From the NCBI RefSeq assembly GCF_003287275.1, contig NZ_QEVW01000014.1:372001-436000 (forward strand): a stretch of DNA of 64,000 bases, written 5' to 3'. This stretch comes from Paenibacillus taichungensis (GTDB taxonomy: Bacteria; Bacillota; Bacilli; Paenibacillales; Paenibacillaceae). This document shows positions 17,314 through 26,754 of this stretch, one piece after another. The position numbers and the translations under genes were made by a program. The notes below the pieces were generated by a model. The model did not search any database, was not told the DNA's origin, and was given only the letters and a program-made list of their open reading frames with translations. Positions within the stretch are counted from its first letter, which is position 1. The number at the start of each line of letters is the position of its first letter.

Positions 17314-17342
17314 TTGAACTGGAAACCAAAATTTTATATAAT
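17314..17342 (+). promoter_or_regulatory. Sigma-A promoter of the MarR gene
   Basis: TTGAAC at 17314-17319 and TATAAT at 17337-17342 with a 17-bp spacer. The spacer includes GGAAAC, a hexamer also found twice (once inverted) at the promoter of the downstream MFS gene. Confidence 0.7.
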
Positions 17343-17375
17343 ATTGTAATGCACCAACAGGTGGGAGGATAGTCC

Positions 17376-17849
17376 ATGAACAAAGAAGAAGAGGTCCTAT
17401 TGGGTTTCAGGGACTTATATAACAAGCTGGTTTGGCTTAATAAAGATAAGATGGAAGAAAGTCTTAAGGGTTATAAGCCTTCTGAGGTACATTGCATCGA
17501 ATACATTGAAAAGAATGCAGATTCCAATGTGACAAAACTTGCGGAGTATTTTTATATGACTCGCGGTGCGATAAGTAAATTAACGAAGAAGCTCATCGAA
17601 AAAGGCCTGATCGAAAGCTACCAGAAGTCGGATAACAAGAAAGAAATCTATTTTAGGCTTACCGAGCAAGGGAAAGTCATTTATCAAATCCATGAGGACC
17701 TGCACAACGAGTTTCATGAGCGAGATAAGGCCGTATTTGAACAGATAACCGATGATCAATTTGACAGTATGCTTAAATTCGTGGATAAGTATAATCGGCA
17801 TCTCGACGCAGAAATAAAGAAACTGGGTACAGATCTGAAGTCGGAATAA
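17376..17849 (+). CDS. MarR family transcriptional regulator
   Basis: 157 aa. Winged-helix MarR core: VHCIEYIEKNADSNVTKLAEYFYMTRGAISKLTKKLIEKGLIES, with recognition helix near residues 62-78, and wing SDNKKEIYFRLTEQGKVIY. Ribosome site GGGAGGA. It is followed by its own terminator and then a TetA-like exporter on the same strand, which has a separate promoter carrying an inverted GGAAAC repeat. Probably a repressor of that exporter and of itself. Confidence 0.87.
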   Translation: MNKEEEVLLGFRDLYNKLVWLNKDKMEESLKGYKPSEVHCIEYIEKNADSNVTKLAEYFYMTRGAISKLTKKLIEKGLIESYQKSDNKKEIYFRLTEQGKVIYQIHEDLHNEFHERDKAVFEQITDDQFDSMLKFVDKYNRHLDAEIKKLGTDLKSE

Positions 17850-17875
17850 ATCTGAATTATGCAAGTTAAACTAAA

Positions 17876-17914
17876 CGCAGCCGGACTCTATTGGAGTACA
17901 GGCTGTTTTTTTAT
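17876..17914 (+). terminator. Terminator after the MarR gene
   Basis: CAGCC (17878-17882) pairs with GGCTG (17901-17905), with an inner ACTC/GAGT stem, followed by seven or more T. Confidence 0.8.
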
Positions 17915-17927
17915 CGTCATTATTTTG

Positions 17928-17976
17928 TTGACAAGGAAACAAAGTGGTTGTACGATATTAATGTTTCCAAGGAAAT
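17928..17976 (+). promoter_or_regulatory. Sigma-A promoter with inverted GGAAAC repeat, upstream of the exporter
   Basis: TTGACA (17928-17933) and TACGAT (17951-17956) with a 17-bp spacer. GGAAAC inside the spacer (17935-17940) is inverted as GTTTCC just after the -10. This arrangement fits repression by the neighbouring MarR protein; binding is inferred. Confidence 0.68.
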
Positions 17977-18005
17977 AAAATAACGGCGTTTGAGGGGAGA
18001 ATTGA

Positions 18006-19247
18006 ATGTTTAAATTACGATCACGATCACAACATACACAGAACGCTGAACAAACCATAGACAAACATGCTTTGCTATTCGGTCTAATCTCTGTGTTTCT
18101 TTGCGGAATAGGATTCAGCATCATAGCACCTGTCGTCCCATTCTTAGTACAGCCTTACACAAGCACTCCGGGAGAACAAGCTACCGTTGTTACGCTGCTG
18201 ACCTCTGTTTACGCCTTCTGCGTATTTTTTGCGTCCCCCGTGCTTGGAGCTCTGAGCGACAAATATGGCCGTCGCCCACTACTCCTGGTATGCCTTTTGG
18301 GTTCTGCAATAGGATACCTGGTTTTCGGGATAGGTGGAGCGCTATGGGTACTCTTTGCGGGGCGCATAATTGAGGGTATAACAGGCGGAAGCATAGGCAC
18401 CATCTTCGCATATTTTGCGGACATCATCCCACCCGAACAGAGAACCAAATACTTTGGATGGGTAAGTGCGGTTGTCGGTGTAGGCACCGTCATTGGCCCG
18501 ACTGTAGGCGGATTACTCGCCAAGATTGATTATTCTGCACCCATGTATTTTGGAGCAATCATCACTTTAGTGAATGTTATGTATGGATTCTTTTTTATGC
18601 CTGAGAGTCTGGACAAGAAACATAGACTGAAAGAAATTACTTTGGCGAGACTTAATCCATTCATACAGCTTGCAAACATGCTTTCCATGAAAAACTTAAA
18701 CAGACTACTGATCTCAGCGTTTTTACTTTGGATACCCAACGGATCTTTACAGGCCGTCTTTTCACAATTTTCAGTGGATACTTTCAATTGGAAGCCTGCA
18801 ATCATTGGACTTATGTTCTCGATTATGGGTGTTCAGGACATCATCTCACAAGCTTTCATCATGCCTAAGCTTCTGAAAAGATTTAGTGATAAACAGATAG
18901 CCATTCTTGGAATGATTTCAGAGATTATAGGCTACAGTTTCATCGCACTGTCTACGTTGTTCTCATTTTACCCTCTGTTTATCGCCGGCATGTTTATCTT
19001 CGGTTTTGGTGATTCGATCTTCGGGCCTTCCTTTAATGGCATGCTCTCCAAGTCTGTCGATTCTAGTGAACAAGGAAGGATTCAAGGTGGTAGTCAATCT
19101 ATACAGGCTTTAGCAAGAATGATTGGTCCTATCATTGGAGGTCAAATCTATGTATCAGTTGGTCATGCTGCACCCGCCATTATGGGCGTGATCCTTATTG
19201 CAGCGGCAATACCCGTTTTGTATAAGCGAACGCATGTAACTATTTAA
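18006..19247 (+). CDS. MFS transporter, TetA/DHA1-like exporter
   Basis: 413 aa with about 12 membrane segments. Motif A is GALSDKYGRRPLLL, the second helix pair shows LLTSVYAFCVFFASPVLG, and the motif C-like region is VVGVGTVIGPTVGGLLA, as in TetA(class B/L)-type drug/H+ antiporters. Motif B is probably FAGRIIEGITGG. Start ATG 18006 follows GAGGGGAG. It has its own promoter downstream of a MarR gene. Tetracycline itself should not be assumed as substrate; the family also exports other drugs and sugars. Confidence 0.85.
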   Translation: MFKLRSRSQHTQNAEQTIDKHALLFGLISVFLCGIGFSIIAPVVPFLVQPYTSTPGEQATVVTLLTSVYAFCVFFASPVLGALSDKYGRRPLLLVCLLGSAIGYLVFGIGGALWVLFAGRIIEGITGGSIGTIFAYFADIIPPEQRTKYFGWVSAVVGVGTVIGPTVGGLLAKIDYSAPMYFGAIITLVNVMYGFFFMPESLDKKHRLKEITLARLNPFIQLANMLSMKNLNRLLISAFLLWIPNGSLQAVFSQFSVDTFNWKPAIIGLMFSIMGVQDIISQAFIMPKLLKRFSDKQIAILGMISEIIGYSFIALSTLFSFYPLFIAGMFIFGFGDSIFGPSFNGMLSKSVDSSEQGRIQGGSQSIQALARMIGPIIGGQIYVSVGHAAPAIMGVILIAAAIPVLYKRTHVTI

Positions 19248-19283
19248 AACGCCTACTTTCATCAGGTATGCATTGAATTGATG

Positions 19284-19297
19284 GGTGCCTAGGCACC
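19284..19297. repeat. 14-bp perfect palindrome
   Basis: GGTGCCTAGGCACC reads the same on both strands. It lies between the exporter stop and the terminator at 19313. Too short for a conventional terminator hairpin loop; may be a protein site or chance. Confidence 0.4.
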
Positions 19298-19310
19298 ATA
19301 GAACAGATAA

Positions 19311-19350
19311 TAGGGTTTCAGAACTTAGGTATAAGTTCTGAAACCCTATT
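19311..19350. terminator. Bidirectional terminator between exporter and arabinofuranosidase genes
   Basis: A 15-bp perfect stem, GGGTTTCAGAACTTA (19313-19327) with TAAGTTCTGAAACCC (19332-19346), closes a 4-base loop. It serves convergent genes on both strands; the plus side continues TATTTGTC. Confidence 0.82.
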
Positions 19351-19377
19351 TGTCTCCACCCCAGAATGTCAATTCAA

Positions 19378-21396
19378 TTAGTCTGCCTTTCCCAATTCCA
19401 GTACATAGATGGATGAAGGACGTAATACGTAACCATGCTGCCACTTCTCGGTCAAAACACTCCGTTCTGTGCACTTGATAAGATCGGGTTGAAAGACGGA
19501 GTTGATGTTATGGTGCAAATCGCTGGTAATCTCATATAAGGTCCCCTCTTCGCTCGCATCGAAAGCTTGTAAATCGAGCTCAACCCGTACCTCTTCCAAG
19601 CTTCGGTTCACAATAAACATGGTGACCCTGCTGCGATCATCATTCGTTCCGGCTACAACATCCAGATTGGGAAGTGCGTCCAGCTCTACAGGCGTTTTTT
19701 TGTTGGAAATTACAGAGAATGTTCCACATTCAGCTTCTACGGGGAGGATATGACGAATATCCCGATTCGCGTAAAGCTTTAATACTTCATAGGTTGGAGT
19801 TCCATATATCGTGAGCGGGTGTCCACTCCATCCAGCCTGCTTGCCTCGATATTGATCAGCATAAAAATCTCCGACACGGATGCATCCGCCGAGCCAACCA
19901 TTGACCAGATCAGAGAAACTGCCGATGTGCACGCTATCGCTGCAACGAATCATTTCATTCAGATTGGCGGCATTCGCCACGGCTGCTCCAAGGGTATGCT
20001 CGTCTGGCAGTCCTTTTCGCACAGTGTTTGGATAATACATCGTGTTATATTCGGTGATGGCCAGCTTCACATGCTGATGTTTGATGTCGGAATGAATGAC
20101 CTCCATTGTCTGACGTATATAGTGCCGCGTCCACTCGGGATAGCTGGCCATTGCTTTATACCGATCCTCCACCGGCGTATCCCGATTCATGCCAAAGGGA
20201 CCATAGCCATGATACAAATGCAACGTTAGATAATCGATATGTTCCCCGGCGAGAGCAAGCACTGTTTTATTCCAATCCTGCTCGTAATGTCCACAGGCCA
20301 GTAATACAATGGAAGGATCTGATTCCTTCATCGTCTTCGCAAACTGTACGGTCCTCTCCGCAAATTGCTCGGCAGAGCAAGCTCCAACTTGCCATTGTCC
20401 CCACACCTCGTTGCCGATCTCCCAATACTTCACATGATATGGTTCCGGCGATCCATTCTTCGCCCGAAGAGCTCCCATTGGCGTATCTACGCTTCCATTA
20501 CAATATTCAATCCATTGGGCGGCCTCTTCAGGTGTACCCGATCCATCGTTCACACAAATCAGAGGTTCCACTTGCAGCTCGTGGCAAAAGCGGATAAATT
20601 CATCCGTTCCGAAATACTTGCTGGTCCATCCTCCCCATGCCTCGTTGTACATAACAGGTCTCTCCAGCATCGGGCCGATGCCTTGCTCCCAGTGATAGGC
20701 GCTAATGTAGTTCCCTGCAAGTCTCATCATGCCTGCGTTTAACGCTCTGGTCATCTCTACAACTTCACGTTTTACCAGGGCAATATGATCGACAGGCAAT
20801 AAAGACGCATGATCCAGCCAGATCATTCCCGTGGAGACATGATCGATCCATCTTGGATGCTCTGCCGGAATATACACCCTGACCTCCGCATCGGGACAAG
20901 CTCGTAACATCGTCAGCTGTGCTTCATAAGCCTGCCAATTATGGCTGTTTAATTCGACTTTCAACTGACCAAGCACTTCTTCTGTACGTCTATCGACGGC
21001 TTCCACCATCAAATATCGGAGTTCGATAGAGGCTCGCGCAACGATACGTACGGTGTAATCCATGGGCCCTTTCAATGCGCAGCTTTGTGCAATTCCGGCA
21101 TGCGCTTCATCATCACTAAAGATACGAATACGCTGAGCGCGGCCCGAATGTCTCGGGGCTGGAGCTTCCATCGCATATTGCGTATTTCTCCCATTGGTGT
21201 AGGCGTACCAGCTTCCTGATACAGAAATGCTTGATTCGGCCTCGCTTTCAAAGTCCATATCCTTCAATGGAAAGGCAAGCATCGCCTCCATGTGATCCCG
21301 GATGTCTTCCACAAAATGCCCAAACAAATACGGGTTGACCTTATGCTCACTTACGCGACTACAATCTACACTAATTCTGGCGTTTGATTTCAACAT
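19378..21396 (-). CDS. Alpha-L-arabinofuranosidase, GH51 family
   Basis: 672 aa. Domain order: N-terminal YLFGHFVEDIRDHM, a carbohydrate-binding-like insertion (about 60-230), the catalytic barrel, and a C-terminal beta domain (about 500-670). The acid/base Glu lies in KYWEIGNEVWG and the nucleophile Glu in AITEYNTMYYP, both GH51 hallmarks; RLAGNYISAYHWEQGIGP corresponds to the family's RYPGGNF-like region, here altered. No signal peptide, so it acts in the cytosol on imported arabino-oligosaccharides. GGAGGAG precedes the ATG. Last gene of the lplA-lplB-lplC-like operon, which probably supplies its substrate. Confidence 0.87.
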   Translation of the reverse strand: MLKSNARISVDCSRVSEHKVNPYLFGHFVEDIRDHMEAMLAFPLKDMDFESEAESSISVSGSWYAYTNGRNTQYAMEAPAPRHSGRAQRIRIFSDDEAHAGIAQSCALKGPMDYTVRIVARASIELRYLMVEAVDRRTEEVLGQLKVELNSHNWQAYEAQLTMLRACPDAEVRVYIPAEHPRWIDHVSTGMIWLDHASLLPVDHIALVKREVVEMTRALNAGMMRLAGNYISAYHWEQGIGPMLERPVMYNEAWGGWTSKYFGTDEFIRFCHELQVEPLICVNDGSGTPEEAAQWIEYCNGSVDTPMGALRAKNGSPEPYHVKYWEIGNEVWGQWQVGACSAEQFAERTVQFAKTMKESDPSIVLLACGHYEQDWNKTVLALAGEHIDYLTLHLYHGYGPFGMNRDTPVEDRYKAMASYPEWTRHYIRQTMEVIHSDIKHQHVKLAITEYNTMYYPNTVRKGLPDEHTLGAAVANAANLNEMIRCSDSVHIGSFSDLVNGWLGGCIRVGDFYADQYRGKQAGWSGHPLTIYGTPTYEVLKLYANRDIRHILPVEAECGTFSVISNKKTPVELDALPNLDVVAGTNDDRSRVTMFIVNRSLEEVRVELDLQAFDASEEGTLYEITSDLHHNINSVFQPDLIKCTERSVLTEKWQHGYVLRPSSIYVLELGKAD

Positions 21397-21426
21397 AACT
21401 CCTCCATCATTGTGGTTGATATGGAT

Positions 21427-22320
21427 TTAACCTTTGATCGATCCAATCATGACCCCTTTAACAAAATGCCGCTGCACAAAAGGATACATCAACAGTACAG
21501 GCAAGCTGGAGACGATAATTACCGCATACTTGATGCTCTCCGCAAGCAGGATTTTGTCTTCCAATCCAAGGCTGCCGTCCACGGCATCGGATTGGCTGAT
21601 CAGCAGAATTTCGCGCAGTATCAACTGAAGCGGATGCAGATTTTCGTTACGAATATAGATGAGTGCGTTAAAAAATGAATTCCAGTGGCCTACGGCATAG
21701 AACAGCACCATCACGGCAAGAATCGGCTTGGACAAGGGCAGGATAATGCTCACAAGCAGCCGCCAATTAGAGCACCCGTCCATGTGGGCAGCTTCTTGCA
21801 ACTCCCAGGGAATACTCGACTGAAAATACGTTCTCATCACGATCAGATTGTACGTGGCGATCGCGCCGGGAATGATCAGAGCCCACATCGTATCCACCAT
21901 GCCCAAATTTTTGACCAATAGATACGTTGGAATTAATCCGCCACTGAAAAACATCGTTAGCGTGATGAACACCATGATTACATTACGTCCAGGAAGGTCG
22001 GGTCTGGAAAGAGGGTATGCGGCCAACACGGTCATGATAATGTTAATCACCGTGCCCACGACCGTATAAAATATCGTATTACGGTATCCCAGCCAAATCT
22101 TTTCGTTGTGCAAAATATTCGTATAGGCGTCCAACGTCAGTCCTTTGGGCAATAACCAGACTTCTCCATTCAATACTTTCGTGGGATCACTGAATGAAGC
22201 ACTCACGATAAAAATCAACGGGTACAACACAGCGATGATAATAATTGAGGCTATGACGTATATGATTACATCGAAAATCCGTTCATTGGAACTGGTTTGT
22301 AATGTCGCCTGCTTGGACAT
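21427..22320 (-). CDS. Carbohydrate ABC transporter permease (LplC/YtcP-like)
   Basis: About 297 aa from ATG 22320 (MSKQATLQTS), which follows GGAGGG; the longer frame from 22476 overlaps the preceding permease gene and is rejected. Six membrane segments, with the EAA loop EAAHMDGCSNWRLLVSIILPLSKPILAVM and the typical C-terminus YPFVQRHFVKGVMIGSIKG of CUT1 group permeases. Pairs with the permease encoded at 22337-23299. These importers lack their own ATPase gene and normally share MsmX encoded elsewhere. Confidence 0.88.
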   Translation of the reverse strand: MSKQATLQTSSNERIFDVIIYVIASIIIIAVLYPLIFIVSASFSDPTKVLNGEVWLLPKGLTLDAYTNILHNEKIWLGYRNTIFYTVVGTVINIIMTVLAAYPLSRPDLPGRNVIMVFITLTMFFSGGLIPTYLLVKNLGMVDTMWALIIPGAIATYNLIVMRTYFQSSIPWELQEAAHMDGCSNWRLLVSIILPLSKPILAVMVLFYAVGHWNSFFNALIYIRNENLHPLQLILREILLISQSDAVDGSLGLEDKILLAESIKYAVIIVSSLPVLLMYPFVQRHFVKGVMIGSIKG

Positions 22321-22336
22321 GGCTTCTTGCCCTCCT

Positions 22337-23299
22337 TCACCATAAGCTCGTCTCAGACGTCTTACGTGCAATCCGATTGACCAGTAAAAGTAACACCAGA
22401 TTAATGATTGAATTAAAGAGCCCGATAGCAGCTGTATAGCTGTATTCTCCCTTGAGGATACCTGTCGTATAGACAAAGGTTGAAATGACGTCGCTAGATT
22501 CCAGATTGAGATTGTTTTGCATCAGCAAAATTTTCTCAAACCCTATGTTCATGAAATGACCGATATCCAAAATGAGCAAAATGATGACGACCGGAGCGAT
22601 GCCGGGTAGCGATATATGCCATATACGCCGCAGCCTTGATGCCCCATCCATTTTGGCAGCTTCATACAGATGCGGGTTCACTCCGCTCAAGGCTGCAATA
22701 TAGATGATGGATTGCCAGCCCATGTTCTGCCATATATTCGAACTGATAAAAATAGTCTTAAACCAACCGGCTTCTTCAAGAAAACGGATCGGTGTACCTC
22801 CGAATGCCTCGATCAGCAGGTTGACTGGACCCGTATGGGGTGAGAGAAACACATTCAGTATGCCAACGATAACGACTACTGAAATAAAGTGGGGAATATA
22901 CGTAATATTTTGCAGCCATTTGCTGAAGGTTTTATTGCGAATTTCATTAATGATTAATGCCAGCAGAATCGGAATTGGAAAGGCGATCAATAAGGAGAAC
23001 AAGTTAATGGAAAGTGTATTCCATAGAAGTCTCCAGAAATAATAGGAATCAAAAAATCGTTCGAAGTGGCCAAAACCCTCCCAGCTGCTGCCCTGAATCC
23101 CTTTGGCTGGATTGAAATTTTTGAACGCAATTTGCAGTCCATACAACGGGGCATAGTGGAATACCACATACCAAGTGACTGGCAGAAGCAGCATAAGGTA
23201 CAGGTCCAATCTTTTGCCCATTTGCCTTAACAGGCCTGAACTCTTTTTCGGATGGCTTCGTGGCATCGTAATCGTTGTATCGGTTTTGACGCTTTTCAT
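22337..23299 (-). CDS. Carbohydrate ABC transporter permease (LplB/YteP-like)
   Basis: 320 aa from ATG 23299, with AAGGAG 9 bases upstream; ATG 23320 lacks a site. The N-terminus has LDLYLMLLLPVTWYVVFHYAPLYGLQIAFKNF, typical of LplB/YteP permeases, and the EAA loop is EAAKMDGASRLRRIWHISLPGI. About six membrane helices. Forms the heterodimeric channel with the next gene product for import of oligosaccharides delivered by the downstream-listed binding lipoprotein. Confidence 0.88.
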   Translation of the reverse strand: MKSVKTDTTITMPRSHPKKSSGLLRQMGKRLDLYLMLLLPVTWYVVFHYAPLYGLQIAFKNFNPAKGIQGSSWEGFGHFERFFDSYYFWRLLWNTLSINLFSLLIAFPIPILLALIINEIRNKTFSKWLQNITYIPHFISVVVIVGILNVFLSPHTGPVNLLIEAFGGTPIRFLEEAGWFKTIFISSNIWQNMGWQSIIYIAALSGVNPHLYEAAKMDGASRLRRIWHISLPGIAPVVIILLILDIGHFMNIGFEKILLMQNNLNLESSDVISTFVYTTGILKGEYSYTAAIGLFNSIINLVLLLLVNRIARKTSETSLW

Positions 23300-23332
23300 A
23301 GGCAACTGCTCCTTATCCATGATGTTTCAGCA

Positions 23333-24901
23333 TTATTTCTGCATCTTGTCAAAGGCATCCTGATACAACTTCTCCAGTTCCTCAACTCTCATCTTTTTGA
23401 GCGTCGCCTGGAATTGCTCCCACTTGTCAAAACCGATTGCACCCACAATAAATTTTGTACTCTGTTCTTCGTAATATTTATCGATATCATTTCGCAGAAT
23501 GTTGACTTCCTGGGCAGTTTGCTCATCAAACATTGGAGCCGCATAGCGGACTTTTGGCATGAACGGATCGAGCTTTTGCTGCGCCTCCTGCACTTGAGGC
23601 GGGTTGATAAAAGAAGCAACCTGTTCGCTAATGAGATGTGGCGCGCCTCCGCCGGCATAAGGGGTAATTTTGGCCTGGTTACTGATTTCTTTCAGGAAGT
23701 CCTCTTTATAATAAGGAATACCATCTTTCATCTCGTAGTGCTCGCCTTCTCTTCCGAATCGGAGCAGGGTGGAACCCTCATCACTGTAGAAATAATCAAT
23801 CCAGCGCATCGTCACTTCCGGATATTGATTGACGGATGTGATTGCAAAGGCTCCAAAATCTCTGGCAATTGGCAGAGCCTGACTCTGCAATCGGTCACCT
23901 TGGGGACCTTCCAGTGGGGCAATACCGGTATATTGGTCTTTGATCGACAAGAAGTTATTGTTCGTCTGGTCAAAGAAAAAACCTGTATTTCCCGATCCCT
24001 GCTTGGCCAGGTATTGCGCCTCTGTGTGTGAAAATATTTCCGGGTCCAGCAGCTTTTCCTTGTACAGCTTATTTAAATACATCAGCATTTCTTTGTTCTG
24101 GTCACTGCCCATCCAGATGTGTACTTTGTCATTTTCAATATTGATGTTATATCCAAGCTGCGAATCCAATCCGAATGAGCCGCTCATCGCACTTACAACA
24201 GCCAATCCCACGCGTGCAGTCATCGGAATTTCATCCTGTTTGCCGTTTCCATTCGGATCACCATCACGGAAGGCAAGCAACACGTTGTACAGTTCCTCTG
24301 TAGTTTCCGGCACTTCCAGATTCAGCTTGTCAAGCCACATCTGATTGATCCATTTCTTATCTGTACGCGCCGCACTTAGCGTAACAATACCCGGGATCGC
24401 ATAAATGTGGCCTTCTGGTGTAGTAATGCCTGAGCGGATTTCGGGATATTGATCCATTAATTTCTTCAAATTCGGAGCATATTCATCGATAAGACCTTCC
24501 AGTGGGATCAATTGGCCGGCAGAGCCATATCGGATGGCTTCAAGTGGGGAAATACCTGAACGGAACAAGGCATCCGGCAGCTCATTCGAAGCAAACAACA
24601 GATTTTTTTTCTCTTGGAAACCATCTGTCTGAGCTTCAATAAATTCCACTTTCACTTGGCTTAATTTCTCGTAATCCTGGAAAACCGGCATTTCTTTGAA
24701 AGGGCCATTTACAGGTGCAATTCGGGTAAACATCTTGAGATTTACCGGTTGGTCCACAATCGGAAACCCGGTCGTATGAACATCGTTCTTCGAAACCTCC
24801 GGTGCAGCTTCGTTATTGGTTCCACCGGAATTGCATCCAGCCAGCATCAAACTGGAAGCGATCATCATCATGATCATCTTTCTTCCCCAGCGTTTGCGCA
24901 T
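23333..24901 (-). CDS. Extracellular sugar-binding lipoprotein (LplA-like)
   Basis: About 522 aa from ATG 24901 (MRKRWGRKM), which follows a G-rich ribosome site. Lipoprotein signal ends LMLAGC. It belongs to the large family 1 solute-binding proteins (around 500-550 aa) that partner LplB/LplC permeases: early segment NLKMFTRIAPVNGPF, then FASNELPDALFRSG, DEIPMTARVG and the aromatic-rich RWIDYFYSDEGSTLLRFGREGEHYE. Captures oligosaccharide outside the membrane. First gene of the four-gene operon ending with the arabinofuranosidase. A cre-like sequence lies upstream at 24942-24955. Confidence 0.88.
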   Translation of the reverse strand: MRKRWGRKMIMMMIASSLMLAGCNSGGTNNEAAPEVSKNDVHTTGFPIVDQPVNLKMFTRIAPVNGPFKEMPVFQDYEKLSQVKVEFIEAQTDGFQEKKNLLFASNELPDALFRSGISPLEAIRYGSAGQLIPLEGLIDEYAPNLKKLMDQYPEIRSGITTPEGHIYAIPGIVTLSAARTDKKWINQMWLDKLNLEVPETTEELYNVLLAFRDGDPNGNGKQDEIPMTARVGLAVVSAMSGSFGLDSQLGYNINIENDKVHIWMGSDQNKEMLMYLNKLYKEKLLDPEIFSHTEAQYLAKQGSGNTGFFFDQTNNNFLSIKDQYTGIAPLEGPQGDRLQSQALPIARDFGAFAITSVNQYPEVTMRWIDYFYSDEGSTLLRFGREGEHYEMKDGIPYYKEDFLKEISNQAKITPYAGGGAPHLISEQVASFINPPQVQEAQQKLDPFMPKVRYAAPMFDEQTAQEVNILRNDIDKYYEEQSTKFIVGAIGFDKWEQFQATLKKMRVEELEKLYQDAFDKMQK

Positions 24902-24941
24902 AAAGTTGTGCCCCCCACAATTCTTTATCACCAACGTAACT

Positions 24942-24955
24942 TGTAAGCGTTTCCG
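24942..24955. promoter_or_regulatory. Imperfect CcpA cre-like site upstream of the LplA-like gene
   Basis: TGTAAGCGTTTCCG matches the cre consensus TGWAANCGNTNNCA at 13 of 14 positions. It sits 41 bp before the start of the binding-protein gene, between it and the response-regulator gene, a position suited to catabolite repression. Confidence 0.55.
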
Positions 24956-25059
24956 ATTGGTGTGTGCTCATTATAATTCACCGGTCATGGAAGGTAATTA
25001 CAATAATATGACCCTTTACTCCACATATTTTACGAGTTTAGAGTTCTGCCCTTATCGGC

Positions 25060-26751
25060 CTAGTCCCCCAAGTGCAAAGAAGTCAGCTTCGTGGCGTTCT
25101 TCCTTTTTCCCGGATCGCTCAAATATGCTTGCGGTGTTAAACCCGTTATTTCTTTGAATACTTTAAAAAAATAGTTGTGTGTCGTAAATCCCACTTGCAT
25201 GCTTATTTCCTTGATTGAATATCGGCCGCTGTCCAACAGCTTGCAGCCTGCATCAATCCGAACCTGATTCAGATATTCCGAAAAAGTCCGCTGCGTCTCC
25301 TCCTTGAATATTCTGCTTAAGTAGGATGCGTTCAGACCAATTACGCTTGCTGCAAGCTCCAATGTGACATAACCGGAATACCTCTCCAGTATGAAATGGA
25401 TCGTCTGCGTGACATGGCGAGAATAGGACCCAATAACACGATGCTGACGCAACAAATGAAACAGGCCGGAGAAGAAGGATTGCAGGCCTCGCTCCAATTC
25501 CCTTATATTTTTCATCCGCCCAAGTTCGCTTCTTGAAGGCAGATTAGCTACCGCTGGATCTGTGGAAGGCAAGAAGGTTCTCCATGCTTTATCGCCCGTT
25601 TGCATGAGCTCGCTGACAATCATCTGAACGGTATGTGAATGGATAGGCAGGTGGTCGATCGAAGCAAAAATGGAGGAAATCAATTGATGCACACCTTGCT
25701 TGTCAAACCTTTCTATGGATAACAGAAGCTGCTTGTGCTCCTCAATGGTCAGAGAAACACGCGGAGGCTCATCATTTTCTTCGGAATGCTTGTCCGAGCA
25801 TGGGGCTTCCACTTGGGAGATATGGCTTCTGAGCGTTTTTGCAGAAGAAGATTTATCAAGTTCATATTCGGCTGAGCAATAGCTGGAGGCCAGTTGTGAC
25901 AGACTGGTGCATATAGGTCCTACAGCGGTTACGCTTTGCAGATTCAGGAACAGTTCCAATGCATGCTGAATCTTGCGCAGTTGTCCGTCTACCTCACGCT
26001 GCATAATGTGCTCGCTTCGTTCCCTGAAGGAAAACACGATGACAAATCGCCCTTCCTCAACGTACACCGCTGTCCGCTCATGGATATCACCCAGGCTCTG
26101 CTGCATCATATCAACAACCTGTTGAACCAGACCATTCGTCTGCACGTCACTGTATGACTCTGTCAGCAGCAGGAACGGAACAATCTGTAAAGCTGCTGTT
26201 ACATATCTGGACGCATGCAGATACAGATTGTCTCTCCGGGAGAAGTCTTCAAATCTGTAGGCTGCCTTCGTCTGTCTTTTGAGCAAGTACAGTAAGTAAT
26301 CGCGTATAGCCTCTGAACTCAATTTCTCGACCATGCCGCTCTCGGTGACGTGTTTCACACGCATCTGATCTTCCTGCTGCAATTCCGATACGGCTTTATT
26401 CAGGATGTTGAGCAGTGTTGACTCGTCCAATCGATGCTTGAGCAAATAATCCATGGAGCCATTGTTCAGGCAGTCCCGCACATAGTCATAATCGTCATAG
26501 CTGCTAAGTATAATCGTCTTAATCCACGGAAAACGTTCCTTGATTGCTCGATTGAGCTCTACACCGTTCATTTCAGGCATATCTACATCAATAATGACCA
26601 TATGCGGTGGCGACTGCTCAATCATTCTTAAAGCAATTAACCCATTATGCGCCTGACCGCATAATTCGAACCCATAGTTAGCCCAGTCCAATAACGTCCA
26701 TAAATTATGGTATACTAACGGCTCATCATCGACGAGTAGCACCTGAAACAT
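25060..26751 (-). CDS. YesN-type response regulator (REC plus AraC DNA-binding domain)
   Basis: 563 aa. Receiver domain at residues 1-120 with the acidic pocket LLVDDEP, phospho-acceptor Asp in VIIDVDMPEMNG and Lys in YLLKHR. A long middle region (about 130-440) is divergent. The C-terminal double HTH of AraC type is ERYSGYVTLELAASVIG and the partner SIKEISMQVGFTTHNYFFKVFKEITGLTPQAY. Its ATG lies 3 bases after the histidine kinase stop, with GAGAGGTG inside the kinase gene. It probably activates the adjacent lplA-like sugar operon. Confidence 0.9.
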   Translation of the reverse strand: MFQVLLVDDEPLVYHNLWTLLDWANYGFELCGQAHNGLIALRMIEQSPPHMVIIDVDMPEMNGVELNRAIKERFPWIKTIILSSYDDYDYVRDCLNNGSMDYLLKHRLDESTLLNILNKAVSELQQEDQMRVKHVTESGMVEKLSSEAIRDYLLYLLKRQTKAAYRFEDFSRRDNLYLHASRYVTAALQIVPFLLLTESYSDVQTNGLVQQVVDMMQQSLGDIHERTAVYVEEGRFVIVFSFRERSEHIMQREVDGQLRKIQHALELFLNLQSVTAVGPICTSLSQLASSYCSAEYELDKSSSAKTLRSHISQVEAPCSDKHSEENDEPPRVSLTIEEHKQLLLSIERFDKQGVHQLISSIFASIDHLPIHSHTVQMIVSELMQTGDKAWRTFLPSTDPAVANLPSRSELGRMKNIRELERGLQSFFSGLFHLLRQHRVIGSYSRHVTQTIHFILERYSGYVTLELAASVIGLNASYLSRIFKEETQRTFSEYLNQVRIDAGCKLLDSGRYSIKEISMQVGFTTHNYFFKVFKEITGLTPQAYLSDPGKRKNATKLTSLHLGD

Positions 26752-26754
26752 GGC

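Noticed and set aside
18006-19247. Naming the exporter tetA
   Set aside because: Only general TetA/DHA1 motifs are visible; tetracycline specificity is not supported.
23252-24031. 259-codon plus-strand ORF
   Set aside because: Lies entirely antisense to the well-supported LplA-like lipoprotein gene and has no domain or ribosome site.
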